This document shows positions 8,411 to 17,625 of a stretch of DNA of 64,000 bases, piece by piece. Under the pieces are notes generated by a model, which saw only the letters and a program-made list of their open reading frames with translations, was not told where the DNA came from and did not search any database. Numbering within the stretch: the stretch's first letter is position 1; every line of letters starts with the position of its first letter. The stretch is from NCBI RefSeq assembly GCF_964246085.1, contig NZ_CAXTPD010000004.1. One strand, 5' to 3'. A program made the position numbers and the translations under genes. Source of the stretch: Brotaphodocola sp003480315 (GTDB lineage Bacteria > Bacillota > Clostridia > Lachnospirales > Lachnospiraceae).

Positions 8411-10008
8411 AACCGGACCTTAAATTTATAAAGATAGACAGCGGCCTCCAGCAGGAAATGATCATTCCTGTTATGGAGGTCTTTTTTTGTAATTTCCTGG
8501 ATACTCTTGATGCGGTACGCAATGGTATTGTAATGCGTAAACATTTCTTCTGAGATTCTTTTTACATTTCCGGCATATTCAAAATAATAATCCAGAGTCT
8601 TTAAGAGATCTGTGTGTTTCTGGTAATCGGTTTCAATCAGCGGACCAAGCAGTTCCTGGACGAATAGGCTGGTTTCTTTTTCTGGGTCCGCAGCGTACAA
8701 AAGACGTAACAGACCGAGATTTTCAAAATCAAGAACAGTCTGTTGGTTCAGCAGCGCAGTGCGCAGTGCGGTGCGGGCTTCAGTATCGCTCTGGACGATT
8801 CCGCGGATACCCGGGTGAGGGCGGCCGCAGCCGGCAGAAATATGAAGATCCGGATATTCCTGGGCAAGTGATGTGATCAGCTTTGGAATATGGTGTGATA
8901 AATGTTCCAGATCAGAACTGGATGCAGGGGCGTTCAGCAGGATCAGGTAATCATCGGAAGTAGGGACAATCCGTACGTCCAGTCCCAACCTTGAAAAAAC
9001 AGAACGGATATTGCCCATAAGGAGTGTGTGCTGAAAATTTTTTTTATATTGATTTTTTTCATCCTGAATCTGTGTTTTTAAACGCAGGATTAGGTGGTTG
9101 TCAGCGAGTGTGAGCTTAAATTCATCGGCGCGGGTTTGTTCAAGCTGATGGTCTACGATAGGGTCTGATAGAAGATGGAGTAGAAAACTGGTGAAAAGAG
9201 AATCTCCCTGTTCCCGGACACTTTGTTCCCGCGTGATTTCCAGTGGAATGGCGGTGAGAACCTGCGATAAAAGCTCCGGGGGAAGCGCCGGAGACTGGGT
9301 CGGGTTGTAGATATAAAGGCAGCCGTAGGAGTGGTCCCCTAATGTCAGATCGTGCGCCTGGGAGTGCTGGATAAGTGTATTGATCATCTGAGATTCGGAG
9401 TCTGCCTTAAAATCGCTGCGGTCTTCTTCCTTAAGAAAGATACTGTGGCGGTTGTTGACGCTGTCTACAATGAGGATACTGCCGCCGGTAAGCTGGGAAA
9501 TCATGAAAGCAATCTCATCTAGATTGGCTCCCTCGGTGATGGTCTGGGTCAGCATCTGGTTTACAGAAAGGGTATTTCGCAAAAGCGCAGTCCGGCGACG
9601 GGTCAGTTCGTCGGAAAGTACCTGGGTAATACGGGAAAACTGCATGTCGGGCGGAAGTACAATGAGCGGAAAGCCAGCTTCATTGGCTTGTTGGATCATA
9701 ATGGGGGGAACAACGTTGTCGAGGTATTGTGAAGGTTTGATGCAGAATGCGGCCATCTGGTTTTGCACTAAAGTAGGAATATAGGCATTCATGGCATCAG
9801 GGTCCTGATAGACAGAAAAACAGGTGGATATCATCAGTTCACCCGGGGAAATCCACTGTCCGTAATCAGGGTTGTCGCTTAAGTTAATGCCGGAAACAGT
9901 GCGGTTTAACCCACTTTCACCGGCAGCAAGATAGCTGGTCGAAAAAATAGGGAGTTTTAAAAGCTCCTTTACGGTTGGGTAATAGGCTTCTTCAATATAG
10001 TAGTTCAT
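8407..10008 (-). CDS. PucR-family transcriptional regulator of the nucleobase locus
   Basis: A 533-residue regulator with the full PucR layout: an N-terminal purine catabolism regulator domain (about 1-125, beginning YPTVKELLKLPIF), a central GGDEF-like/CdaR-type domain (about 280-410), and a C-terminal PucR helix-turn-helix (about 475-530, with GNVKRISEEMFTHYNTIAYR). B. subtilis PucR controls purine catabolism. This gene is divergent from the 10189-23158 locus and probably controls it. The start is the ATG ending at 10008, which has GGAGGAAG upstream; the ATG at 10023 would place that ribosome site inside the gene. The promoter lies at 10047-10075. Confidence 0.92.
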   Translation of the reverse strand: MNYYIEEAYYPTVKELLKLPIFSTSYLAAGESGLNRTVSGINLSDNPDYGQWISPGELMISTCFSVYQDPDAMNAYIPTLVQNQMAAFCIKPSQYLDNVVPPIMIQQANEAGFPLIVLPPDMQFSRITQVLSDELTRRRTALLRNTLSVNQMLTQTITEGANLDEIAFMISQLTGGSILIVDSVNNRHSIFLKEEDRSDFKADSESQMINTLIQHSQAHDLTLGDHSYGCLYIYNPTQSPALPPELLSQVLTAIPLEITREQSVREQGDSLFTSFLLHLLSDPIVDHQLEQTRADEFKLTLADNHLILRLKTQIQDEKNQYKKNFQHTLLMGNIRSVFSRLGLDVRIVPTSDDYLILLNAPASSSDLEHLSHHIPKLITSLAQEYPDLHISAGCGRPHPGIRGIVQSDTEARTALRTALLNQQTVLDFENLGLLRLLYAADPEKETSLFVQELLGPLIETDYQKHTDLLKTLDYYFEYAGNVKRISEEMFTHYNTIAYRIKSIQEITKKDLHNRNDHFLLEAAVYLYKFKVRF

Positions 10009-10046
10009 CTGGGCTTCCTCCATTCAAAATTGAAACGCTTACCAAA

Positions 10047-10090
10047 AGTATAAGAAGTTTATTGTGAACAGTCAACATAGAAAATGATAA
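10047..10090. promoter_or_regulatory. Divergent promoters of pucR-type gene and catabolic operon
   Basis: On the minus strand TTGACT (10070-10075) and TATACT (10047-10052) are separated by 17 bases and serve the regulator. On the plus strand TTGTGA (10062-10067) and TGATAA (10085-10090), also 17 bases apart, are a weaker candidate for the operon. Confidence 0.6.
10062..10078. promoter_or_regulatory. Candidate PucR operator, degenerate copy
   Basis: TTGTGAA-CAG-TCAACAT, a 7-3-7 site with one conserved and one degenerate arm. It covers the -35 boxes of both divergent promoters, the position expected for autoregulation. Confidence 0.45.
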
Positions 10091-10148
10091 AATCAGTGAT
10101 TATAATATAAAACATAACAAAGATAAAAAACAAAGCAAACAAAAAATA

Positions 10149-10165
10149 TTGTGAAGAGTTCACAA
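10149..10165. promoter_or_regulatory. Candidate PucR operator, perfect inverted repeat
   Basis: TTGTGAA-GAG-TTCACAA is a perfect 7-3-7 palindrome just upstream of the first gene of the catabolic operon. It shares its left arm with the site at 10062. Confidence 0.55.
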
Positions 10166-10188
10166 GACGGAGAATGGAGGAGTGGAAA

Positions 10189-11061
10189 ATGAAGGTGCGG
10201 GTTCGGATCTGCAGCCGCTTATACGAAGCGCTGTCGGAACAAACACTGGAAGGAACTTTACATTCCTGTTTTCACAGAGCCATGAATATGGCATATGAAA
10301 ACGGCCTGGTTACCTTTCTTGCAAAAGAAAAGAGCCTTCAGCCTTTTTCCCTAAATCTCGACTGGAGCGGTGATTTCATGTTTGTGAAAGAACTGGTACG
10401 TTCCAGGGGAACAGAAATGCGGTTAAATCTGCAGGGACTCTGGATTGGAACTTATCAGGTGTTTGAGTTTGAAACGTTTGAGATTCTGAATCTAAAGAAA
10501 AGGCAGAGTGAGATCTTGAATCCGGTAGCAGCCAATTTCATCCGAAGTTTTCTTTCACATCAGGAGGAAAAAGGAATTCATGGGTTAATTGAAGGAAGAA
10601 GAGAGGATGTGTTTTCCGCTTTTCTTGCATCGAGGATCGAAGCCTTTCGAGAAGCAGTGCAGAATGGGGAACGGGAAACAGCGGTGTATGCGGCAGGGCA
10701 GCTGGCTGGAGGAGGGCCGGGCCTGACACCTTCTTCCGATGATTTTCTCTGTGGCTATATAGTATCGTGGCCAGAGAATTATCCCTGGGAAGGGTTTGCG
10801 GAAACAGTCACCGGTGCAGCGGCATCCAGAACAAACGATGTCAGTGGATCTTTGTTGAAACATGCGGGCGAAGGAATGTTTTCAGAGGATGTTCTTGGTC
10901 TTCTGGAAGGATTTGCAAACTGCGACACAGAACAGATTCGCACAGCTCTGAAACGTGTTGCCTGTTTCGGAAGCAGCTCAGGATGTGATTTCCTGACCGG
11001 CATGTATTATGGAGTTATCGATAGCAATAAGATGGGAGGAAACAGATGTGGTAAAGCTTGA
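10189..11061 (+). CDS. ylbF: DUF2877 protein, YlbF/AllH-like carbamoyltransferase component
   Basis: A 290-residue DUF2877 protein. The family marks are the glycine-rich GGGPGLTPSSDDFLCGY near residue 176 and GSSSGCDFLTG near 265. In E. coli the homologue works with FdrA and YlbE as the three-part oxamate carbamoyltransferase of anaerobic allantoin use, which releases carbamoyl phosphate. ATG 10189 is chosen over 10174 because GGAGGAG at 10176-10182 fits it. It is the first gene of the operon and overlaps fdrA by 14 bases. The actual carbamoyl substrate here is unknown because no allantoin genes are nearby. Confidence 0.88.
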   Translation: MKVRVRICSRLYEALSEQTLEGTLHSCFHRAMNMAYENGLVTFLAKEKSLQPFSLNLDWSGDFMFVKELVRSRGTEMRLNLQGLWIGTYQVFEFETFEILNLKKRQSEILNPVAANFIRSFLSHQEEKGIHGLIEGRREDVFSAFLASRIEAFREAVQNGERETAVYAAGQLAGGGPGLTPSSDDFLCGYIVSWPENYPWEGFAETVTGAAASRTNDVSGSLLKHAGEGMFSEDVLGLLEGFANCDTEQIRTALKRVACFGSSSGCDFLTGMYYGVIDSNKMGGNRCGKA

Positions 11062-12604
11062 AATCAGAAAAAACACCTATTACGATTCAGTAACCCTGAT
11101 GATCATCTCGAAAGATGTAAAAAATCTGTCAGGTGTTTCCGAAGCACTGGTAGGCATGGGAACGGATCTGAACCGTGAGATTGCGGGAAATCTTGGCTTA
11201 GATGCAGACGGCTTTGAGGATGTAACCGCAAATGACTTTTTTGTGGCAGCGGATTGTGATGACGAGAACTGCTTCAAAAAAGTAGTGGAAAAGGTAGATG
11301 AACTGCTGAACAAGAAAGCAGAAAAAAGCAAGGCAGAGTATTTCCCGCCGACTCTGGATGGAGCCATAAAAGTGGAAAAAAATCTGAACATGGCAGTGAT
11401 TTCAGTTCCGGGACGTTTTGCGGCAGATGTTGCAAAAGACTGCCTGGATCGTGACATCAACGTTATGCTGTTCAGTGATAATGTCAGCATCGAGGAAGAA
11501 AAAGCACTGAAAGAGTACGCAGTATCCAAAGAACTCCTGATGATGGGTCCGGATTGCGGAACCGCAGTTATCAATCATGTACCGCTTGCATTTGCAAATG
11601 TGATTAAGCCTGGAAAAATCGGTCTTGTGTGTGCATCCGGAACCGGTGCGCAGGAAGTTTCCACTATTATCGACCAGCTTGGTGAAGGTGTTTCCCAGCT
11701 CCTCGGAACTGGTGGAAGAGATTTAAAGAGTGAGATTGGCGGAATCATGATGAAGCAGTGCCTGAACGCACTAATTGAAGATCCGAAGACAGAGATTATT
11801 GTGCTGGTGTCTAAACCGCCGGCAAAGGATGTGGAGGATCAGATTTTAAAGATTGCTGCTAATGCTGGCAAGCCGGTTGTAGTCTGCTTCATTGGTGGTG
11901 ACGCAGAGAAAATTAAAAAAGCCGGATTATATGCAGCAGTATCGCTGGAAGATGCAGCGCATAAGGCAGTGGCACTGGCAAAGGGAGAGGCCGTATCGGA
12001 TTTTGAAGATTTCACCATGGGCCTTGAGAAAGCGGAAGCGCTGGCCGCAGAGGAAAGAGCCGGCATGATCCAGGGGCAGAAATATGTGAGAGGTCTTTAT
12101 ACCGGCGGAACCATTTGCGATGAGGCAATGAAACTTCTGATCGGAAGTATGGGACATATTTATTCCAATATCCCGCTGAAAGCGGAAGATAAACTGGAAA
12201 ACGCAAGAAATGGAAAGTCACGGGAAAATACTTTCCTGGATTTCGGAGATGATGAGTTTACTGTTGGCCGTCCGCATCCGATGATTGATCCATCCCTGAG
12301 AGCAGAGCGTGTGGTCGAGGAGGCAAAGGATCCGGAAACCGCTGTGATCCTGGTAGACTGTGTGATTGGCTATGGTTCCCACGAGGATCCGGCAAAGGAT
12401 TTATCCGATGCGATTCGGAAGGCAAAGGAACTGGCAGCAAAAGAAGGCCGTTACCTGTCTGTGGTAGCTACTGTATGCGGCACAGAGGGTGATCCGCAAA
12501 ACCGTACAGCAACATCTCTCCAACTGGCAGGAGCAGGGGCAATTGTACTTCCGTCCAATGCACAGGCAGCGAGATTTGTAGAACTGATCACGAAAAATCT
12601 GTAG
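11048..12604 (+). CDS. fdrA: FdrA-family protein (acyl-CoA-synthetase-like carbamoyltransferase subunit)
   Basis: A 518-residue protein with the fold of the succinyl-CoA synthetase alpha chain. An N-terminal half holds the CoA-ligase-like Rossmann part (VCASGTGAQEV, GTGGRDLKSEIGG) and a C-terminal half the second ligase-like domain (LYTGGTICDEA, then DDEFTVGRPHPMIDP). FdrA is a component of oxamate carbamoyltransferase in E. coli. I place the start at GTG 11048, 7 bases after GGGAGGA, because the protein then begins MVKLEIRKNTYYDSV as expected; the longer frame from 11009 lies inside the previous gene. It is 15 bases from the DUF1116 gene, so coupled expression is likely. Confidence 0.9.
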   Translation: MVKLEIRKNTYYDSVTLMIISKDVKNLSGVSEALVGMGTDLNREIAGNLGLDADGFEDVTANDFFVAADCDDENCFKKVVEKVDELLNKKAEKSKAEYFPPTLDGAIKVEKNLNMAVISVPGRFAADVAKDCLDRDINVMLFSDNVSIEEEKALKEYAVSKELLMMGPDCGTAVINHVPLAFANVIKPGKIGLVCASGTGAQEVSTIIDQLGEGVSQLLGTGGRDLKSEIGGIMMKQCLNALIEDPKTEIIVLVSKPPAKDVEDQILKIAANAGKPVVVCFIGGDAEKIKKAGLYAAVSLEDAAHKAVALAKGEAVSDFEDFTMGLEKAEALAAEERAGMIQGQKYVRGLYTGGTICDEAMKLLIGSMGHIYSNIPLKAEDKLENARNGKSRENTFLDFGDDEFTVGRPHPMIDPSLRAERVVEEAKDPETAVILVDCVIGYGSHEDPAKDLSDAIRKAKELAAKEGRYLSVVATVCGTEGDPQNRTATSLQLAGAGAIVLPSNAQAARFVELITKNL

Positions 12605-12619
12605 GGGAGGAGGAAGAAC

Positions 12620-14047
12620 ATGAGCAAGGTAAATGAGTTATTTGAGAAAGAATTATGCGTAGTCAATTTCGGTATTGAGTCTTTTTATCAGGACCTGAAA
12701 AAGCAGAATGTCAAATCGGTCCATGTTGCGTGGAAACCGGTGGCTGGCGGAGATAAAAAGATTGCCGGTTATTTAAAACAGTTAAAGGATCCGAATCTGG
12801 CAGAGAAGATCGCAGCCGCAAACAAGGAGGCACTTCGCAGAATCCTTGCGGCTCAGCCGGCGCTGGTAGGAATGTCAACTGCCGGAGAAGCAATTCCTGG
12901 CATGACCAAAACGACGATCCTTCATGCTGGCCCGCCAGTGAAGTGGGAGGACATGTGCGGTCCTATGAAAGGCGCTGTTATGGGCGGTCTGATCTATGAG
13001 GGACTGGCAAAGGATATGAAGGAAGCGGAAGAACTGGCCGGAAGCGGAAAGATTACCTTTGATTCCTGCCATCATCACAATGCAGTAGGTCCGATGGCTG
13101 GTATTGTTACTTATTCTATGCCGGTATGGCATGTGGTAAACAAAACTTTCGGAAATGATGCGTACTGCACTATGAACGAAGGACTTGGAAAGGTACTGCG
13201 GTTTGGAGCTTGTGATGAAGAGGTATTTGACCGCCTGAGAAAGATGGAAAAGGTTTATTATCCGGTACTGAAAGAAGCACTGGAAATCCATGGCGAGATC
13301 GATATGAAAGTTATGATTGCGCAGGCTCTGCAGATGGGAGACGAGGGGCACAACAGAAATAAGGCTGGCACGTCCTTGTTTATCCGTGAGATCCTTTCGG
13401 ATGTTTACAAGACCCATTTTCCGCTGGAGCAGCAGCAGGAGGCAATTGCATTTATCAATGGAAATGACCATGCATTTCTGAATCTGTCTATGCCGTCCTG
13501 TAAAGCTACGATGGATCCGACTCTGGGAATTCCGTACAGCACCATTGTTTCTACCATGTGCAGAAATGGTGTGGAATTTGGCATCCGGATTTCCGGACTT
13601 GGCGCAGACCAGTGGTTTACGGCACCGTCCGAATATATCCGCGGTCTTTATTTCCCGGGATATTCCGAAGCGGACGCAAATCCGGATATCGGAGATAGCT
13701 GTATTACAGAAACAACCGGAATTGGCGGATTCTGTATGGCAGCTTCACCAGCTATCGTGCAGTTTGTAGGAGGCCAGGTTCAGGATGCGATCAACTACTC
13801 TTCTCAGATGTACGAGATTACAGAAGGGGAAGGAAATGCCTATAAAATTCCGGTACTGGACTTCAGAGGCAGCGCAACTGGAATCGACATTGTAAAGGTT
13901 TTGGAGACTGGAATCCGCCCGATCATCAATACTGGTATTGCTCACAAGGATTACGGCGTTGGACAGATTGGAGCAGGTCTTGTAAATCCGCCGGAAGGCT
14001 GTTTTACAAAAGCCATCGAAGCATGCGCAAAAGCATGGACAAACTAG
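12620..14047 (+). CDS. ylbE: DUF1116 protein, YlbE/AllG-like carbamoyltransferase component
   Basis: A 475-residue DUF1116 protein, the third member of the FdrA/YlbE/YlbF trio. Recognisable stretches include GMSTAGEAIPGM, DSCHHHNAVGPMAGI and RFGACDEEV in the first half, and ATGIDIVKVLETGI followed by the ending GVGQIGAGLVNPP. Catalytic residues are not established to my knowledge, but the two histidine-rich loops are likely functional. A strong GGGGAGGAGGAAG ribosome site precedes ATG 12620. With fdrA and the DUF2877 gene it should make carbamoyl phosphate from an N-carbamoyl acid, or the reverse. Confidence 0.9.
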   Translation: MSKVNELFEKELCVVNFGIESFYQDLKKQNVKSVHVAWKPVAGGDKKIAGYLKQLKDPNLAEKIAAANKEALRRILAAQPALVGMSTAGEAIPGMTKTTILHAGPPVKWEDMCGPMKGAVMGGLIYEGLAKDMKEAEELAGSGKITFDSCHHHNAVGPMAGIVTYSMPVWHVVNKTFGNDAYCTMNEGLGKVLRFGACDEEVFDRLRKMEKVYYPVLKEALEIHGEIDMKVMIAQALQMGDEGHNRNKAGTSLFIREILSDVYKTHFPLEQQQEAIAFINGNDHAFLNLSMPSCKATMDPTLGIPYSTIVSTMCRNGVEFGIRISGLGADQWFTAPSEYIRGLYFPGYSEADANPDIGDSCITETTGIGGFCMAASPAIVQFVGGQVQDAINYSSQMYEITEGEGNAYKIPVLDFRGSATGIDIVKVLETGIRPIINTGIAHKDYGVGQIGAGLVNPPEGCFTKAIEACAKAWTN

Positions 14048-14086
14048 ATAATAAAAATATTTATATATTAAGGAGGATTTATAATT

Positions 14087-14887
14087 ATGAGTAAGTGGTC
14101 TGACATCAAAATCTACGATTTAAGTATTCCGATTGGAATCAGTACTCCGCCGTGGCCAACCTATGAGCCGCTTCAGGTGAAGTATTTCAAGCGTCTGGCA
14201 CCGAATGGAGCAAACGGACAGCTTGTGACCCATTCCAATCATGTAGGAACCCATCTGGATGGCCCGCGTCATTTCGATACCGCAGGAAGAGATATTGCAG
14301 CTCTGGAATTAACCAAGCTGTGTGCACCGGGTGTTGTAGTTGATTTGTCTGATATGGCAGAGGATTTCGGCATCTATACCCCGGAAGATATCGAGAAGCG
14401 CGTTGAGGTACGTGAGGGAGATATCCTGATCATCAACACTGGTTATCATAAGTATGGATTTGACCAGCCGGAGGCAGATGAGCGCCGCTATATGCTGCGT
14501 CACCCGGGTCCGTCTCTTGATTTTATCAAGTGGGTACGTGAAAAGAAGATTAAATGGCTGGGAGTTGACTGCGGTTCCGCAGATCATCCGATGAATACTA
14601 AGATCCGTGACTGGGAGCCGATGGAGGCTGAAAAGTGCGACGCTATTTTCCGCAAGAAATATGGCAAATCCTTAAATGAGATTTATCCGTGGCCGGAGCA
14701 TTACCAGGCAATGCATTTAGAGTTGTTTGGCCAGCCGTATGAGGCAATCCATGCAGAGTGCATGGGAGGTGAGATCGATAAGTTGTCCAACAAGCGTGTT
14801 GTAATCGGATGCTTCCCGTGGAAGTTCCAGGATGGAGAAAGCTGCATCAGCCGTATCGTGGCATTCGATGGTTTCGAGGATGTATAA
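14087..14887 (+). CDS. Cyclase-family hydrolase (isatin hydrolase/kynurenine formamidase fold)
   Basis: A 266-residue metal-dependent hydrolase of the Cyclase family (Pfam PF04199). The signature HSNHVGTHLDGPRHF near residues 46-60 supplies the metal-binding H-x-G-T-H-x-D motif, and the C-terminal HAECMGGE supplies further polar residues. Characterised members open cyclic amides or cleave N-formyl groups. In this operon a ring-opening step that yields an N-carbamoyl acid would feed the FdrA trio; that is inference. The ribosome site AAGGAGGATT is well placed. A stem-loop follows the gene at 14905-14937. Confidence 0.88.
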   Translation: MSKWSDIKIYDLSIPIGISTPPWPTYEPLQVKYFKRLAPNGANGQLVTHSNHVGTHLDGPRHFDTAGRDIAALELTKLCAPGVVVDLSDMAEDFGIYTPEDIEKRVEVREGDILIINTGYHKYGFDQPEADERRYMLRHPGPSLDFIKWVREKKIKWLGVDCGSADHPMNTKIRDWEPMEAEKCDAIFRKKYGKSLNEIYPWPEHYQAMHLELFGQPYEAIHAECMGGEIDKLSNKRVVIGCFPWKFQDGESCISRIVAFDGFEDV

Positions 14888-14904
14888 AGAACAGTAACAG
14901 GCCG

Positions 14905-14937
14905 GTTCAGAGGGTTTCGTTGGGGAACCCTCTGAAC
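14905..14937 (+). other. Intercistronic stem-loop in the catabolic operon
   Basis: A perfect 12-bp stem (14905-14916 with 14926-14937) and a 9-base loop, with no U-tract after it. It probably adjusts transcript stability or processing between the cyclase and amidohydrolase genes rather than terminating transcription. Confidence 0.65.
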
Positions 14938-14954
14938 GAAAAGGAGGAGTCTGT

Positions 14955-16361
14955 ATGGGGACAACGCTATATAAAAATGCTGACTGGATCATTACCATGA
15001 ACGAGAAAAGAGAGAAAATCCGTCATGGTGATCTGCTGATTTCAGGAAAAGAAATTCTGGATGTAGGAACGGATCTGGAGAAAAAATATGAAGGAACATT
15101 AAAGATTGACCATGTGGTAGAGGCAGAAGGAACGGTGATTCTTCCGGGTTTTGTAAATGTGCATCATCATACATGGCAGTCTCTGATCCGCAATATCCAG
15201 GCAACAAGAGGACTGAAGCTGGAACCGTGGCTGACTGTTATGTATGAGATCTATAAAGATCTGAATACGGATGTGGCTCGTGCTGGTGTTTATTCTGGTC
15301 TGGGAGATATGCTTAAAACTGGATGTACGACATCCAATGATCTTTGGTATCCGCATCCTGTGGGAGTAAAATATCTGGTTGACGCGGAAATTGAGGCCGC
15401 GGCAGAAATTGGAATCCGTTTCCATCCGACCAGAGGATTCCACTCTGTACCTAGCAGTATTGTACCGCCAGAAGTTGTGGATACAAAAGAGAGTGTTGTG
15501 GAAGACACGATCAGACTGGTGAAAAAATATCATGACCGGTCCCGTTTTTCCATGTGCCAGGTTGGCATCGCTCCGAGCATTGCCCAGTATGAAACGGAAG
15601 ATATCATTGAAGCTGTAGTAGATCTGGCAGAAGAGTATGACATTATGGTTCACGGTCATCTGGCAGAGAGCCAGCATGAGGTGGAATATACGCTGAAGAC
15701 TTGGGGTTGCCGGCCATTTGAGTGGTTTAAACGGCACCGTTTGCTTGGCAAACGGTTTTATTTTGCCCACTGCATTCATTTGAATGAAGAAGAAATTGCG
15801 CAGATGGCAGAGACCGGAACCGGAGTGGCACATTGCCCGATCTCTAATATGCTTTTAAGTTCCGGTGCATGTCCGGTGCCTTCTTATCTGGAACACGGTC
15901 TCACAAGAATTGGTCTTGGTGTAGATGGAGCTGCCAGCAGCAATTCATCGAATATGTTGGAGGAAATCCGGTGCGCATATCTGTTAAATCGTCTTACCTG
16001 GGGTGATAAGGCGGCAACACCGGATGATTATCTGTATATGGCAACAGCAGGCGGAGCAAAAGTTCTTGGACGGGATGACATCGGTTATCTGGCACCTGGA
16101 ATGGCAGCAGATTTCGCCCAGATGGACTGGAATCAGCTGACTTATGCAGGCGGATGCTATGATCCGGTGGCATGCATTGTAGAGAGCGGCGATCCTCGTC
16201 TTGTTAAAAATGTAGTAGTAAATGGGGAATTAGTAGTATCTTCTGGAAAACTTACAAAGGTAAGCGAAGAGGAGAAGCGTGACTACGTAAACCAGGTAGG
16301 AAAAGATCTTCTCACCAGGGCATCCGCAAGGATTGAAAGTCTGAAAGAGGATATTGGTTAG
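14955..16361 (+). CDS. Amidohydrolase of the 8-oxoguanine deaminase/TrzA-AtzB group
   Basis: A 468-residue TIM-barrel metal hydrolase of the amidohydrolase superfamily. Metal and catalytic positions are all present: H70/H72 (NVHHHTWQ), H235 and E238 (HGHLAESQ), H272 (FAHCIHL) and D324 (GVDGAASSNSSNM). The layout, with EIGIRFHPTRGFHS and DGAASSNSSNMLEE, resembles 8-oxoguanine deaminases and hydroxyatrazine aminohydrolases, so deamination of an oxidised purine or triazine-like ring is the best guess. The exact substrate cannot be told. AAGGAGGAG precedes ATG 14955. It is placed with a second deaminase-like gene and an NCS2 permease. Confidence 0.87.
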   Translation: MGTTLYKNADWIITMNEKREKIRHGDLLISGKEILDVGTDLEKKYEGTLKIDHVVEAEGTVILPGFVNVHHHTWQSLIRNIQATRGLKLEPWLTVMYEIYKDLNTDVARAGVYSGLGDMLKTGCTTSNDLWYPHPVGVKYLVDAEIEAAAEIGIRFHPTRGFHSVPSSIVPPEVVDTKESVVEDTIRLVKKYHDRSRFSMCQVGIAPSIAQYETEDIIEAVVDLAEEYDIMVHGHLAESQHEVEYTLKTWGCRPFEWFKRHRLLGKRFYFAHCIHLNEEEIAQMAETGTGVAHCPISNMLLSSGACPVPSYLEHGLTRIGLGVDGAASSNSSNMLEEIRCAYLLNRLTWGDKAATPDDYLYMATAGGAKVLGRDDIGYLAPGMAADFAQMDWNQLTYAGGCYDPVACIVESGDPRLVKNVVVNGELVVSSGKLTKVSEEEKRDYVNQVGKDLLTRASARIESLKEDIG

Positions 16362-16400
16362 CAAAAATGTTGAATCATGTAAAATAATGGAGGTTTACAT

Positions 16401-17603
16401 ATGCTGGATATTAAGATTACGAACGCAAAAACAAGAAATACCGGAAAAGAACTAGTTGAGATCGGAATTGAGAACGGAAAGATCACGGCAATCGCGTCTG
16501 CAGTAGAGGGCGAGGCAAAGCAGGTTATCGATGCAAAAGGAAACCTGGTAACCGAGTCCTTTGTAAACGGACACCTTCATCTGTGTAAGGTTTATACTCT
16601 GGAAATGGCCGGACAGGCTGCATTAAAAGAGTACAACGACAATAACATGGGCGGTGCTATGACTTCCATCGAGAGAGCAGCAGATTTCAAGGCATGCTAT
16701 GATGAAAAGTGGATCATTGAGAATGTCCGTAAGGCATGCGATCTTGCTGTGAAATACGGCAATACCCATATCCGCGCATTTGCAGATGTGGACAGCAAAG
16801 CCAGACTGGAAGGCGTAAAAGGTGTTATCCGTGGAAGAGAGGAATATAAGGACCGCCTGGATATTCAGGTCGTTGCATTTCCGCAGGATGGTGTTGCCAG
16901 AGAGCCGGGAGCAAAAGAACTGATCAAACAGGCTATGGATCTTGGTGCCGATGTAGTAGGCGGAATCCCGTGGATCGAGTTCACTGAGGAAGAGGAGTTA
17001 GACCATGTAAATTCTATGTGTAACTACGCAAAAGAGTATGACAAAGACATTTCCATGCTTCTGGACGATGTAGGTGATGCAGAGGAGAGAACCCTGGAGA
17101 TGTTATGCAAAAAGGTCATCGAGATGGGCTGGCAGGGAAGAGCAACCGCACAGCATTGCCGTGCCATGGAGCTGTATCCGGAGAACTACTTCAGAAAGCT
17201 CGTTTCCCTCTTAAAGAAAGCCCAGATTGGTGTGGTATCCGATCCGCATACCGGTCCGCTGCATGCAAGAGTCAAAGACCTTCTGAAGGCAGGCGTGCCG
17301 GTTGCTCTTGGACAGGATGATATAGCAGATGCTTACTATCCATACGGTGAGTGCAATATGCTTCAGGTAGCTTTCCTGGCAAGCCATTTACTCCACATGG
17401 TAAGCTTCGACGACATGGAGCTGCTTTACGACATGATCACAACAAGCGCCGCAAAGGTTCTTGGAATCAAAAACCATGAACTGAAAGAAGGCGGAGATGC
17501 AGATCTGGTAGTACTTCAGGATGAGGATGTATACCATGCAATCTGGCATCACACAGCACCGGCTTATGTTATTAAGAACGGCGTTGATATTACCGTAAAG
17601 TAA
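16401..17603 (+). CDS. Cytosine-deaminase-like amidohydrolase with an altered metal site
   Basis: A 400-residue protein of the CodA-like branch of amidohydrolases. H58/H60 (NGHLHL), H252 (AQHCRAM) and D306 (GQDDIADAYYPYG) match E. coli CodA ligands. However, the CodA stretch containing the metal ligand His214 and the catalytic Glu217 aligns here with SMLLDDVGD, giving Leu220 for the His and Asp223 for the Glu. The base chemistry may therefore differ from cytosine deamination; relatives act on creatinine, isocytosine or triazines. It follows the first amidohydrolase by 39 bases behind GGAGG. The alignment was made by eye. Confidence 0.82.
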   Translation: MLDIKITNAKTRNTGKELVEIGIENGKITAIASAVEGEAKQVIDAKGNLVTESFVNGHLHLCKVYTLEMAGQAALKEYNDNNMGGAMTSIERAADFKACYDEKWIIENVRKACDLAVKYGNTHIRAFADVDSKARLEGVKGVIRGREEYKDRLDIQVVAFPQDGVAREPGAKELIKQAMDLGADVVGGIPWIEFTEEEELDHVNSMCNYAKEYDKDISMLLDDVGDAEERTLEMLCKKVIEMGWQGRATAQHCRAMELYPENYFRKLVSLLKKAQIGVVSDPHTGPLHARVKDLLKAGVPVALGQDDIADAYYPYGECNMLQVAFLASHLLHMVSFDDMELLYDMITTSAAKVLGIKNHELKEGGDADLVVLQDEDVYHAIWHHTAPAYVIKNGVDITVK

Positions 17604-17625
17604 CAGCTTCAAAAAGGAGAAGCAT

